Below are positions 1 through 11,285 of a DNA stretch of 64,000 bases, in pieces (position 1 is the stretch's first letter; every line of letters starts with the position of its first letter). The stretch is from contig NZ_FOVD01000001.1 of the NCBI RefSeq assembly GCF_900115055.1, positions 1,426,001 through 1,490,000 of the forward strand. The letters run 5' to 3'. A program made the position numbers and the translations under genes. The stretch comes from Chryseobacterium oleae. GTDB lineage: Bacteria > Bacteroidota > Bacteroidia > Flavobacteriales > Weeksellaceae. The notes beneath the pieces are model-generated. The model was not told the DNA's origin. It saw nothing but the letters and a program-made list of their open reading frames with translations, and searched no databases.

Positions 1-1
1 G

Positions 2-850
2 TTGATCACATGGACAATGAATGCCCAATTTAAAAATACAAAGACAGAAACCATAAAGATTTATGGAAGCTGTGATATCTGTAAAGGTATGATAGAAAAA
101 TCCGGTAACCTTAAGAAAACAGCTGCAGTAAGCTGGAATAAAGATACCCAAATGGCTACCTTAACTTATGACTCGCAAATGACCAACCAGGACGAGATCT
201 TAAAACGAATTGCACTGGCAGGCTTCGACAGTGAAAAATTCCTGGCTCCTGATGACATTTACACCGCATTGCCGGAATGTTGTCATTATACCAGAGAATT
301 GAAACCGGTAGCTAAAAACAAAGATGCGGGAATGAATATGGCCACCGACCACAACGGTCATGATCACAGTAAAATGGTTCAGGCAGAAACACCTCCAGTT
401 CAGAATCAGAATACCTCTCAATTGAAGCCTGTTTTCGATACCTATTTTGCTATAAAAAATGCTTTAGTGAAAACAGACGCAGGAGCTGCATCTGCAACAG
501 CCACGAAGTTACTAACCGTAATCAAAGCTATTGAAATGACGAAACTTTCTACTGAAGAACATATGGTTTGGATGAAAGTAATGAAGGATCTGACGGCTAA
601 CACTGAAAAAATAGCCTCAGCCAAAGACATTTCCAAGCAGAGAGAAACATTTGCCCTACTGTCTAAAAACATCTATGATCTGGCTAAAGTATCTCCATAC
701 AATACTCCTATCTATTATCAGCACTGCCCGATGTTCAATAATGGAAAAGGAGCCAATTGGCTAAGTCTGGAAAACGAGATCAAGAATCCGTTTTTCGGTT
801 CAAAAATGATCACCTGCGGGAGTACGGTAGAAACCATTGACAACAAATAA
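2..850 (+). CDS. HMA-domain / DUF3347 copper-binding protein, 5' end cut by window edge
   Basis: The frame is open to the left edge, so the N-terminus, probably a signal peptide ending near NAQF, is missing; the TTG at position 2 is not a credible start. The visible part opens with a heavy-metal-associated fold carrying the Cys-x2-Cys metal site (GSCDIC). A Met/His-rich linker follows (MNMATDHNGHDHSKM), then a DUF3347 domain of about 140 residues. That domain ends in the HCPMF...MITCG pattern, a likely copper site shared with the next gene product. Known: DUF3347 domains occur in periplasmic copper proteins and at the C-terminus of some CusB-like adaptors. Inferred: a periplasmic copper chaperone or scavenger working with the multicopper oxidase encoded three genes downstream in the same orientation. 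Confidence 0.8.
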   Translation: MITWTMNAQFKNTKTETIKIYGSCDICKGMIEKSGNLKKTAAVSWNKDTQMATLTYDSQMTNQDEILKRIALAGFDSEKFLAPDDIYTALPECCHYTRELKPVAKNKDAGMNMATDHNGHDHSKMVQAETPPVQNQNTSQLKPVFDTYFAIKNALVKTDAGAASATATKLLTVIKAIEMTKLSTEEHMVWMKVMKDLTANTEKIASAKDISKQRETFALLSKNIYDLAKVSPYNTPIYYQHCPMFNNGKGANWLSLENEIKNPFFGSKMITCGSTVETIDNK

Positions 851-913
851 ATTAAAAACTCATGACATACCGTCATGACATTCAAAACTTTAACAACTAT
901 AAATATTCACACA

Positions 914-1567
914 ATGAAAAATATATTTTCATCATTTACTATAATAGCACTAACAGGACTTACCTTATTTTCATGTAAAGAAGCTTCCAATAAAAATACA
1001 GATCAGCATACTGAACATACTGCTGCTGCTTCAGAAACACAGGCGCCACAGCCATCAGAGCAATCCTCTGCTAACTTACCTGCGGAACCTATCAATGAAA
1101 AAGAGACAAAAACTCCGGTGAAAGAAGAGATAAAAAGTTTTTCCATCTCTCCGATCATCAAGGATTATCTTGAGCTGAAAAATGCACTTACAACAGATAA
1201 CGATAAAGCTGCTGCCAGTGCCGGGAAAAAGTTATTGGCTACCATAAAAAATACAGATATGAAATCTATTCCTGCCAATAAACACAAGGAATATATGGAT
1301 ATCGCAGATGATGCCAAAGAAAATGCAGAACACATTGGCGACAACGTTGGAAAAATTGATCACCAGAGAGAGCACATGGCCCCACTAAGCCAGGATATGG
1401 CTGATCTTATTGCGTTGTTCGGGACAACTCAAAAACTTTACCGTGATTACTGCCCAATGTTTAATGACGGAAAAGGTGCTGTCTGGATCAGTGAATCAAA
1501 ATCGATTAAAAATCCTTATTACGGCAGCAAAATGTTGACTTGTGGTTCCGTAAAAAAGGAATATTAA
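914..1567 (+). CDS. DUF3347 lipoprotein, probable copper binding
   Basis: A 217-residue protein. The frame is open from 875, but the ATG at 914 gives a clean lipoprotein signal peptide (MKNIFSSF..., lipobox LFSC with Cys21) and is preferred. After the Cys there is a low-complexity Gln/Glu/Ala/Pro linker to about residue 80, then a DUF3347 domain ending in YCPMF...MLTCG. This is the same likely copper-binding pattern as in the upstream protein, so the two are paralogous in this domain. It lies about 60 nt after the first gene and 1 nt before the haem-binding-domain gene, so it is operonic. Expected location is the inner face of the outer membrane or the periplasm. The copper role is inferred from the domain and neighbours. 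Confidence 0.8.
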   Translation: MKNIFSSFTIIALTGLTLFSCKEASNKNTDQHTEHTAAASETQAPQPSEQSSANLPAEPINEKETKTPVKEEIKSFSISPIIKDYLELKNALTTDNDKAAASAGKKLLATIKNTDMKSIPANKHKEYMDIADDAKENAEHIGDNVGKIDHQREHMAPLSQDMADLIALFGTTQKLYRDYCPMFNDGKGAVWISESKSIKNPYYGSKMLTCGSVKKEY

Positions 1568-1568
1568 G

Positions 1569-2024
1569 ATGAAAAAAGCACTGAAAATTACAGGAGCTGT
1601 TCTGCTTCTCGTCTTTCTTGCTGCACAGCTTTATCAGCCTGCCCCAAATGTAGATAAGGGGCAGCCTGCTACAACCGATTTTATGCAGACTTATGCTGAT
1701 ATGCCTGCTGAAATGAAGACGATCATACGGGCATCCTGCTACGATTGTCACAGCAATAATACCAATTATGAATGGTATGATTATATCCAGCCGACCAGAA
1801 GTTTGTTAGTGGAAAAGCACATTAAAGATGCACAGGAAGACCTCAACTTTAGTGAATGGGATTCTTATTCTCAGCGGAAACAAAAAAGATTAATAACCTC
1901 AATAAAAAAACAGATTGAAACTAAAAAAATGCCTATGTCTTCCTACACGCTCATGCACCACAATGCAAAACTGAATGATGCACAGATAAAACTTTTAACC
2001 CAATGGTTAGAAACGCAGGAATAA
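1569..2024 (+). CDS. Haem-binding domain protein (CxxCH), membrane anchored
   Basis: A 151-residue protein with an N-terminal hydrophobic segment (about residues 7-22) followed by a periplasmic domain. It has a single c-type haem motif CYDCH (Cys57, Cys60, His61) in the context SCYDCHSNNTNYEWY, typical of the small Haem_bd family of Bacteroidota. The ATG at 1569 lies 1 nt after the preceding stop, indicating translational coupling. A conserved Met near KMPMSSY could be the sixth haem ligand; this is an inference. A second family member lies at 12220-12681. It is likely a periplasmic electron-transfer or redox partner in the copper operon, but the exact role is unknown. Confidence 0.78.
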   Translation: MKKALKITGAVLLLVFLAAQLYQPAPNVDKGQPATTDFMQTYADMPAEMKTIIRASCYDCHSNNTNYEWYDYIQPTRSLLVEKHIKDAQEDLNFSEWDSYSQRKQKRLITSIKKQIETKKMPMSSYTLMHHNAKLNDAQIKLLTQWLETQE

Positions 2025-2049
2025 GTTTCATTTAACAAGAAATATAAAA

Positions 2050-4362
2050 ATGAATATACCCAATAATATCCCGATAAAATTACTGACAGTGATGTTTATA
2101 CTGCTCTGTTCGGAAATAGTTTTTGCACAAAAGCTGGTCCGGTACGAGCTCTATGTAAAGGACACTGTTGTCACCTACGCCGGTAAAGAAAAAAGAGCGA
2201 TTGCAGTGAACGGACAGATTCCTATGCCCACGCTTACTTTCACCGAGGGTGATACTGCCGAAATTGTAGTCCACAACCAGCTAAAGGAAAGCACATCATT
2301 GCACTGGCATGGCGTATTTTTACCCAATAAAGAAGATGGTGTTCCTTTCTTAACTCAGGAACCGATAAAGCCGGGCGCAACCTATACTTATCGTTTTCCC
2401 ATCATTCAACATGGAACCCACTGGTACCACTCCCATTCCGGACTTCAGGAACAGATCGGGATGTACGGGAACTTTGTCATGAAGAAACGTAACGACGACA
2501 AAACCTTCCGAAAAGGTATTGATGATCTGCCAACCGTTCCCATTATCTTAAGCGAATGGACCAATCTTAATCCTGATAACATCAACAGAATGCTGCATAA
2601 TGCCAACGACTGGGCAGGAATTAAGAAAAATGCAACGCAGTCTTATGCAGAAGCTATCAGAGAAGGATATTTCAAAACCAAGATAGCGAATGAATGGAAG
2701 CGAATGACAGCAATGGACGTAAGTGACGTGTATTATGATAAAATATTAATCAACGGAAGTAATGCTACAGATCTGAAAAGTATTGACGGAAAACCACTTA
2801 AAGCAGGGGATAAAGTCAGGCTACGAATTTCAAACGGAGGTGCTTCATCTTACTTCTGGCTTCGGTATGCAGGCGGTAAAATAACAGTGGTAGCCAATGA
2901 TGGGAACGACGTAGAACCTGTAGAAGTAGACCGATTGATTATTTCCGTTTCAGAAACTTATGATGTCGTGGTCACTATTCCGGAAGACGGCCGCGCTTAC
3001 GAGTTTCTGGCTACCACAGAGGACAGAACCCAATCTGCCAGTTATTATGTGGGTAACGGCATCAAACAGCTCATTTCACCTCTTCCGCGTCTGAAATATT
3101 TCGAAGGCATGAAAATGATGAATGACATGATGAAAATGAATGGTGATCTGAATGATATGGGAATGAAGATGAGCCTGAATCAAATGGACATGAATGTGGT
3201 GATGTATCCTGAAATTACAGGTGAGGCTAATCCAAAGAAAAAGGAAAAGAAAAAAGAAAAAGAAGATCACAGCAAGCATAACATGAGTACGGGTATGGAT
3301 ATGAATATGGATAACGATGCCAACCGTTACAATGCTAACGCGCTGGGAGACATTGTTACCCTGAACTATGCCATGCTTAAATCTCCTCACAACACAACGC
3401 TTCCTAAAGATGCTCCGGTGAGAGAACTGAAATTTACTCTGACAGGAAATATGAACCGTTACGTCTGGAGCATGGACAACAAAGTACTTACTGAAACTGA
3501 CAAAATCCCGGTAAAGAAAGGGGAAATATTAAGGATCACCATCCATAATAACTCTATGATGAGACACCCGATGCATTTGCATGGTTTCGATTTCAGGGTC
3601 ATTAATGGTAAGGGCGAAAGATCACCACTCAAAAATGTACTGGATGTAATGCCAATGGAAACAGACACTATTGAGTTTCTAGCCAATGAAGAAGGCGACT
3701 GGTTTTTCCACTGTCACATCCTCTACCATATGATGGCCGGTATGAACAGGGTATTTGCGGTTGGTGATTATAAAAATCCCGGACTTCCCGATAAAGAAAA
3801 AGCATACAAAGCTTTGCAGATGGAAAGCAATATGCCTCACTTTATGGCCCAGAATGATTTCGCGACTAACGGAAATGATGGTCAGGTGATGTTACAAAAC
3901 TCAAGATGGTCTTTAGGAGCAGAATGGCGTTTAGGGTACAACAATATGCATGGTTACGAAATGGAAACCCATTTAGGAAGATATATCGGAAAAATGCAGT
4001 GGTTCATGCCTTTTATTGGCTTCGACTGGCGGTACCGTAAAATGGGAATAGATCCCCGTGAAACCAATTTATTTGGACAGACCAATGAGAAAGACTTCCG
4101 AAAAGCGGTTAGCTTAGGTTTTATGTATACCTTACCTATGCTTGTGACTTTCCAGGCCGAGGTGTATCACGATGGAATTGTCCGCCTGCAGTTAATGCGT
4201 AAGGACATTCCCATTTCCAAAAGAATAAGGGGAGGATTTATGGTGAATACCGATATGGAATATATGGCGGAGCTGCGCTATGTGATCAATAAAAACATTG
4301 ATTTCCGTACTCACTATGACAGTGATATGGGCTTTGGTGTTGGTCTTTCATTAAATTATTAG
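2050..4362 (+). CDS. Multicopper oxidase (CopA-like) fused to an outer-membrane-barrel-like C-terminus
   Basis: A 770-residue protein with a signal peptide (cleavage near VFAQ). Three cupredoxin domains carry all four copper-ligand clusters: HWHG near 85, HWYHSH near 124, HPMHLHG near 506 and HCHILYHMMAGM near 554. Between them, at about 350-430, is a Met-rich segment (MKMMNDMMKMNGDL...) plus a Lys/Glu/His stretch, as in copper-tolerance oxidases such as CopA/PcoA, which oxidise Cu(I) in the periplasm. Residues from about 605 to 770 do not belong to the oxidase. They show alternating aromatic/polar strands (WSLGAEWRLGYNN, FIGFDWRYRKMG) and end in GVGLSLNY, resembling a CopB-type outer-membrane barrel. 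It starts 26 nt after the haem-binding gene and is the last gene of the operon. Confidence 0.88.
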   Translation: MNIPNNIPIKLLTVMFILLCSEIVFAQKLVRYELYVKDTVVTYAGKEKRAIAVNGQIPMPTLTFTEGDTAEIVVHNQLKESTSLHWHGVFLPNKEDGVPFLTQEPIKPGATYTYRFPIIQHGTHWYHSHSGLQEQIGMYGNFVMKKRNDDKTFRKGIDDLPTVPIILSEWTNLNPDNINRMLHNANDWAGIKKNATQSYAEAIREGYFKTKIANEWKRMTAMDVSDVYYDKILINGSNATDLKSIDGKPLKAGDKVRLRISNGGASSYFWLRYAGGKITVVANDGNDVEPVEVDRLIISVSETYDVVVTIPEDGRAYEFLATTEDRTQSASYYVGNGIKQLISPLPRLKYFEGMKMMNDMMKMNGDLNDMGMKMSLNQMDMNVVMYPEITGEANPKKKEKKKEKEDHSKHNMSTGMDMNMDNDANRYNANALGDIVTLNYAMLKSPHNTTLPKDAPVRELKFTLTGNMNRYVWSMDNKVLTETDKIPVKKGEILRITIHNNSMMRHPMHLHGFDFRVINGKGERSPLKNVLDVMPMETDTIEFLANEEGDWFFHCHILYHMMAGMNRVFAVGDYKNPGLPDKEKAYKALQMESNMPHFMAQNDFATNGNDGQVMLQNSRWSLGAEWRLGYNNMHGYEMETHLGRYIGKMQWFMPFIGFDWRYRKMGIDPRETNLFGQTNEKDFRKAVSLGFMYTLPMLVTFQAEVYHDGIVRLQLMRKDIPISKRIRGGFMVNTDMEYMAELRYVINKNIDFRTHYDSDMGFGVGLSLNY

Positions 4363-4398
4363 GGCAGCATCATACCCATCCCAAACCATTAAACAACA

Positions 4399-4438
4399 AA
4401 ATAACCGCTTTTAATCAAGCGGTTATTTCTTTTTTTTC
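4399..4438 (+). terminator. Rho-independent terminator of the copper operon
   Basis: A 12-bp inverted repeat (AAATAACCGCTT / AAGCGGTTATTT) with a 6-nt loop is followed by TCTTTTTTTTCTC. It lies 37 nt after the multicopper oxidase stop. Confidence 0.85.
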
Positions 4439-4473
4439 TCATCAATCACGTTTTTTAACTCTCCAGAATTTTT

Positions 4474-4677
4474 TTAAGCTTCCCAACCTTTCATAAAAAA
4501 TTCTATTGCGTTTTTAATACCATTCAGTGCCAGATAAATAAATAATACTAAAAGCATTAAATAAAAGTTTAGTACAAATCTTTCAGCTTTTAAGAAACCG
4601 ATAAGTTTTGCTATTTTTTTTAATTCTCCGTCGTATAATTCTTCATCACTATCCTCTTTTTATTTTTGAGACCGCAT
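4474..4677 (-). pseudogene. Broken small single-pass membrane protein gene (in-frame stop at codon 6)
   Basis: Read on the minus strand, a 68-codon frame begins MRSQK, meets TAA (4660-4662), and continues in the same frame as KEDSDEELYDGEL..., followed by an amphipathic stretch, a hydrophobic helix (FYLMLLVLFIYLAL) and the end MKGWEA-stop. The protein-like composition, single transmembrane helix and charged N-terminus look like a real small membrane protein. No ATG, GTG or TTG lies between the TAA and the Met at codon 41. A nonsense substitution in the run CAAAAATAAAAAGAG is the simplest explanation. Alternatives are a sequencing error in the A-rich run, or a chance open frame. It is too short for standard ORF lists. 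I do not recognise the family. Confidence 0.45.
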
Positions 4678-4920
4678 TGAATGATGAAACAAAAATAGAT
4701 GACATCATTTTAAAATCAACTATTTTACGCGTTACTTTTTGTTAACTACAATTAAATAATATATTAAAAAATTGTTAACTATTTTAATGCAAAAAAATGA
4801 ATATCAGTTCATTAAAGTCAAAATAATGATATTTAAAAAAAAGATTAAAACACACAATAAAACGTTCAAAAAGTAAAAAAAATCGCAGAAGTATCCGAAC
4901 TACGCTCAAAACAAAACAAT

Positions 4921-6675
4921 TTATATACTTTTTAAGTAGGTATTTAATATGGATTCTTTCCCGATATTCATTTTAGTTTTTATTTTAGTTTTATAAACCC
5001 TTGCGCTTCCTTCGGTAATATTTTCAAGTAATGAAATTTCTTTAGAAGAAAAGTCTAATTTGTAATACACACAGAATTTCAGTTCGTTATTCGTCAATGA
5101 AGGAAACCTTTCGGAAAGCTTCTGAATAAACTGTTTATTTTCAAGAGAACTTTCATTGATCAAATCATGGTTTTTTTTATCAATCTGAATCAGATTATTA
5201 ATTTTAAGAAAAAGATCGGTGATTACCTGTTCAGCATCAACATTCTTTAACTTTTTCATCTTTTTTATATTCTCCAGGAACGTTTTTTCAGTTTCTATTT
5301 TCAGATTGAGATTCAGGTGCAGGTTGGTAATCTTTTCCTCCTGACGTTTAAGATCCTGTTCAAGAATCTTTTTGTTCTTCATCAGAATAATTTTCTCTTT
5401 CGATGCAAGCTCTTTTTCTTTTTTACTGATATTTCGGATAATGTATATGGTAACGCCGAAAATAATAAAAACAATACATATCCCCGTAAGCATCAGTGTA
5501 TTTTTAAATTTTTGTGCTTCTATCGTGTATTGATGTTTTTGATTGATACTCTTGATCATAAAGTTGTTAAGGACATCTGAAATATAGGTAAGTTTCTTAT
5601 TAGATTCTTCTTCATGCTTATTATGCAACGTAATTAATTTTCTGCATAAAGTTTTTACCATTTCTGTGTCATTCATCTTTAAATAATAAGACTGAATCAT
5701 TTCATTAATTAAAATTTTATCCGATATATTCGCCGTTTCAGACTCAATAGATTTACCGTAATCTACAATCTCCTTCATTTTATCATTCTGATTGGTTTCA
5801 TTATATAGGTCAGATAATTTTATAAGATTGACTATAGATGCATGGTTGCTTTGATTACCTTTTCTGTGAAACTCAAATTCCTGAAGAAGAAGTTTTTCTG
5901 CTTCGGAAAAGTTTTTTTTCTTGTAATAATAGAATCCCATATTTCCTTTTACACTTATTAAAAATGCTAATTCATCCGGGTTCAGATTATTTTCACTTTC
6001 TAAAATTCTCACAGCTTCTTTAGCTTCTTGTATAGCCAGATCAATACGTCCCATTTTTTCATAAGTCAATGCAAAATTATTGTGCATAGAAGCAATATAA
6101 ATTAGGTTATCCCTGGATTTACTAAAACTTTTTAGAGATTTATTGAAGTAAATCAGAGCTTGGGTGTAATTTTTATCATTAAACAAAAACCTCCCTTTAA
6201 CATGATACAAATGAGGCAGAAAATATTTTTCACCAGACTCTTCAAGCTTAATCGCATCATCAAGAAATTGCATAGCAAGCTTAGGAGATTGGTGTTCAAA
6301 CTTATGAGCCAGACTAAAATCACAAACAATCGTAATATAATCATACTCGTTGTTGTTTAACATCAGCAGTTCATACATTACGGGAATATCATTTACAATA
6401 TTTTCATCTTTCTTGAGCCTGGAATCATTAGTAATGTAAAGGAATTCAATATATTTGCTGCTAATCTGATATTTACGATCTCCAGTACTTTCATACTTTT
6501 TCTGTTCTCTGGCTTGCAAGGCTTTAATTTTCTCTGGTTGGCTACCAATTTTGCTAATTAACGTATTAAGATTGCCAAAATAAATATTGGCTTCATCTTT
6601 TTGAGATGAGCCACATGAAACCATAATCATGGAAAACGCCAAAACAATTAAAACTTTAATAATTTTATTTTTCAT
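4921..6675 (-). CDS. TPR-repeat membrane lipoprotein with C-terminal HTH (copy 1)
   Basis: A 584-residue protein. The N-terminus has a lipoprotein-type signal (MIMVSC, Cys21). Residues of about 40-370 are helical tetratricopeptide repeats (for example NNFALTYEKMGRIDLAIQEA and GNMGFYYYKKKNFSEAEKLL). One transmembrane helix lies near 392-413 (MLTGICIVFIIFGVTIYII). A charged coiled coil follows (KEKELASKEKIILMKNK...), then a LuxR-like helix-turn-helix at about 525-584 (LTNNELKFCVYYKLDFSSKEI...). This is the architecture of Bacteroidota TPR/HTH regulators: an extracytoplasmic TPR sensor and a cytoplasmic DNA-binding domain. It is a tandem duplicate of the next gene (36 nt apart) and has no neighbouring target gene. 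The direct DNA-binding role is inferred. Confidence 0.75.
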   Translation of the reverse strand: MKNKIIKVLIVLAFSMIMVSCGSSQKDEANIYFGNLNTLISKIGSQPEKIKALQAREQKKYESTGDRKYQISSKYIEFLYITNDSRLKKDENIVNDIPVMYELLMLNNNEYDYITIVCDFSLAHKFEHQSPKLAMQFLDDAIKLEESGEKYFLPHLYHVKGRFLFNDKNYTQALIYFNKSLKSFSKSRDNLIYIASMHNNFALTYEKMGRIDLAIQEAKEAVRILESENNLNPDELAFLISVKGNMGFYYYKKKNFSEAEKLLLQEFEFHRKGNQSNHASIVNLIKLSDLYNETNQNDKMKEIVDYGKSIESETANISDKILINEMIQSYYLKMNDTEMVKTLCRKLITLHNKHEEESNKKLTYISDVLNNFMIKSINQKHQYTIEAQKFKNTLMLTGICIVFIIFGVTIYIIRNISKKEKELASKEKIILMKNKKILEQDLKRQEEKITNLHLNLNLKIETEKTFLENIKKMKKLKNVDAEQVITDLFLKINNLIQIDKKNHDLINESSLENKQFIQKLSERFPSLTNNELKFCVYYKLDFSSKEISLLENITEGSARVYKTKIKTKMNIGKESILNTYLKSI

Positions 6676-6711
6676 CCCTAAAGCATTCTATATACGCTCA
6701 AAACAAACAAT

Positions 6712-8469
6712 TTATATACTTTTTAAGTAGGTATTTAATATGGATTCTTTCCCAATATTCATTTTAGTTTTTATTTTAGTTTTATAAACCCTTGCGCTTC
6801 CTTCGGTAATATTTTCGAGTAGTGAAATTTCTTTAGACGAGAAATCCAGTTTATAATACACACAGAATTTCAGTTCGTTATTCGTCAATGAAGGAAATCT
6901 TTCGGAAAGATTCTGAATAAACTGTTTATTTTCAAGAGAACTTTCATTGATGAGATCATGGTTTTTTTTATCAATCTGGATCAGATTATTAATTTTAAGG
7001 AAAAGATCGGTGATTACCTGTTCAGCATCAACATTCTTTAACTTTTTCATCTTTTTTATATTCTCAAGGAACGTTTTTTCAGTTTCTATTTTCAGATTGA
7101 GATTCAGATGCAGGTTGGTAATCTTTTCTTCCTGACGTTTAAGATCCTGTTCAAGAATCGTTTTGTTTTTCATCAGAATAATTTTCTCTTTCGATGCAAG
7201 CTCCTTTTCTCTTTTATTAATATTTCGGATAATATATATGGTAACTCCAAAAATAATAAACACAAGACATATCGCTGTAAGCATCAGTTTATTTTTAAAT
7301 TTTTGTGTTTCTATTGTGTATTGGTGTTTTTGGTTGATACTTTTGATCGTAAAGTTGTTAAGCACATCAGAAATATAGGTAAGCTTCTTATTAGATTCTT
7401 CTTCATGCTTATTATGCAACGTAATTAATTTCCGGCATAAAGTTTTTACCATTTCTGTGTCATTCATCTTTAAATAATAAGACTGAATCATTTCATTAAT
7501 CAGAATTTTATCCGATATACTCGCCGTTTCAGACTCAATAGATTCACTGTAATCTGCAATTTCCTTCATTTTATTATTCTGATCAGTTTCATTGTACAGA
7601 TCAAACAATTCTGTAAGATTAGTAATAGATTGATGATTACTTTTCTTATCTTTTTTATAAAATTCAAATTCCTGAAGAAGAAGTTTTTCTGCTTCGTAAA
7701 AATCTTTTTTCTTGTAATAATAGAATCCCATATTTCCTTTTACACTTACTAAAAAAGCAGTTTCCTCAGGTTTCAGATTTCTTTCGGTTTCTAAAATTCT
7801 TACAGCTTCTTTAGCTTCTTGTATAGCAAGATCAATATTTCCCATTTTTTCATAAGTCAATGCAAAATTATTATGCATAGAGGAAATAAAAATCAAATTG
7901 TGTCTTATTTTGTCAAGGCTTAGAAGAGATTTTTTGAAGTAAATCAGAGCCTGAGAATAATTTTTACTATTAAACAAAAAACGCCCTTTCAAATGATACA
8001 AATGAGGTAGGTAATATTTTTTACCCGATTTTTCATCAATTTTAATGGCATCATTAAGGAATTGCATAGCAAGCTTAGGAGATTGGTGCTCAAACTGATG
8101 AGCCAGGTTAAAATCACATGCAATCGTGATATAGTCATATTCATTATTGTTTAAAATCAGTAGCTCATATACAACAGGAATCTGCTTGATGGCATTTTCA
8201 TCATTCTTAGTTTCAGCATTATCATAATTGAAAAACAACTCAATGTATCGGCTGCTAATCTGATATTTACGATCACCTGTACTTTCATATTTTTTTTGTT
8301 CTTTGGTTTGCAGGGCTTTAATTTTTTCCGGCTGGTTAACCAATTTAGAAACCTCTTCATTAATATTATGAAAATAAGTGTTAGCTTCCTCTTTTTCAGA
8401 TGAGCCACACGAAACAATAATCACAGAAAAGACCAAAGCTATTAAAACTTTAATAATTTTATTTTTCAT
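6712..8469 (-). CDS. TPR-repeat membrane lipoprotein with C-terminal HTH (copy 2)
   Basis: A 585-residue paralogue of the downstream gene, with identical architecture: lipobox IIVSC, TPR array, transmembrane helix near 393-414 (LMLTAICLVFIIFGVTIYII), coiled coil and C-terminal HTH. The two proteins differ moderately over the first 300 or so residues but are almost identical from about residue 315 to the end. That suggests recent tandem duplication with gene conversion of the signalling half. Both share the 3' flank CGCTCAAAACAAA, which marks the duplication boundary. As the upstream copy it probably carries the promoter. The diverged TPR halves could give different sensed partners feeding similar DNA-binding domains; this is an inference. 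Confidence 0.75.
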   Translation of the reverse strand: MKNKIIKVLIALVFSVIIVSCGSSEKEEANTYFHNINEEVSKLVNQPEKIKALQTKEQKKYESTGDRKYQISSRYIELFFNYDNAETKNDENAIKQIPVVYELLILNNNEYDYITIACDFNLAHQFEHQSPKLAMQFLNDAIKIDEKSGKKYYLPHLYHLKGRFLFNSKNYSQALIYFKKSLLSLDKIRHNLIFISSMHNNFALTYEKMGNIDLAIQEAKEAVRILETERNLKPEETAFLVSVKGNMGFYYYKKKDFYEAEKLLLQEFEFYKKDKKSNHQSITNLTELFDLYNETDQNNKMKEIADYSESIESETASISDKILINEMIQSYYLKMNDTEMVKTLCRKLITLHNKHEEESNKKLTYISDVLNNFTIKSINQKHQYTIETQKFKNKLMLTAICLVFIIFGVTIYIIRNINKREKELASKEKIILMKNKTILEQDLKRQEEKITNLHLNLNLKIETEKTFLENIKKMKKLKNVDAEQVITDLFLKINNLIQIDKKNHDLINESSLENKQFIQNLSERFPSLTNNELKFCVYYKLDFSSKEISLLENITEGSARVYKTKIKTKMNIGKESILNTYLKSI

Positions 8470-8863
8470 CCATTCATTTTTTCAACATTATCCTTAGTTA
8501 TACAGTAAAAATATCCAACAATAAATATTTCTTAATTAACATATTTATAGATTGTGTATTAAAATTACAATGTTTATTTCAAAAATAAAGCCGAAATAAT
8601 CTGATTTCTATGTACATCCTCACATTTTTCTTTAACAAAAAATCAAAAAAATAAAAAATATTGATAATCAAATTATTACAAAAAACGCATCGCATTTTCA
8701 TGTATAAAAATTCATTATCAGGCTCCAGATTTAATCAATGGTTCCGAGCTCCATCATTTGGGAATAGGTTTCAAAAAAAATCAAAATGTTATATTCTGAA
8801 AACATGGAAATAAAGACCTCAACAAACTTACAGACAATCAATTACACAACTCAACCTAAAATA
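8470..8863. other. AT-rich intergenic region without a visible gene
   Basis: About 390 bases between the upstream TPR/HTH gene (transcribed leftwards) and the katG terminator. Both strands are stop-rich with no convincing short gene. It should hold the promoter of the TPR/HTH pair, but no clean TTTG...TAnnTTTG pair was found. Confidence 0.5.
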
Positions 8864-8896
8864 CAGTTCCCCCGGCCATTCTGGCCGGGGGAACTG
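8864..8896 (-). terminator. Terminator downstream of katG
   Basis: A perfect 14-bp GC-rich inverted repeat (CAGTTCCCCCGGCC / GGCCGGGGGAACTG) with a 5-nt loop, 26 nt beyond the katG stop. The following T-tract in the minus direction is weak, but the stem is exceptionally stable for this AT-rich genome. Confidence 0.75.
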
Positions 8897-8921
8897 CTAT
8901 GTTGATTATGTCTTAATTTTT

Positions 8922-11207
<2,286 letters not shown>

Positions 11208-11254
11208 TTAATATTTTTTATGTTGATTAATACAGTTTATTCTTAAAGACCTGA

Positions 11255-11285
11255 CAAATCTACAAAGCTTACTTTATAAATACAA
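11255..11285 (-). promoter_or_regulatory. katG promoter (Bacteroidota -33/-7 type)
   Basis: On the minus strand, TAGATTTG (11255-11262) matches the -7 element TAnnTTTG, and a TTG lies 20 nt upstream (11283-11285). The leader to the katG ATG would be about 47 nt. Confidence 0.5.

Noticed and set aside
3076..3390. His-rich minus-strand frame in the multicopper oxidase gene
   Set aside because: Antisense of the Met-rich segment (ATG read as CAT/His), not a metal-binding protein.
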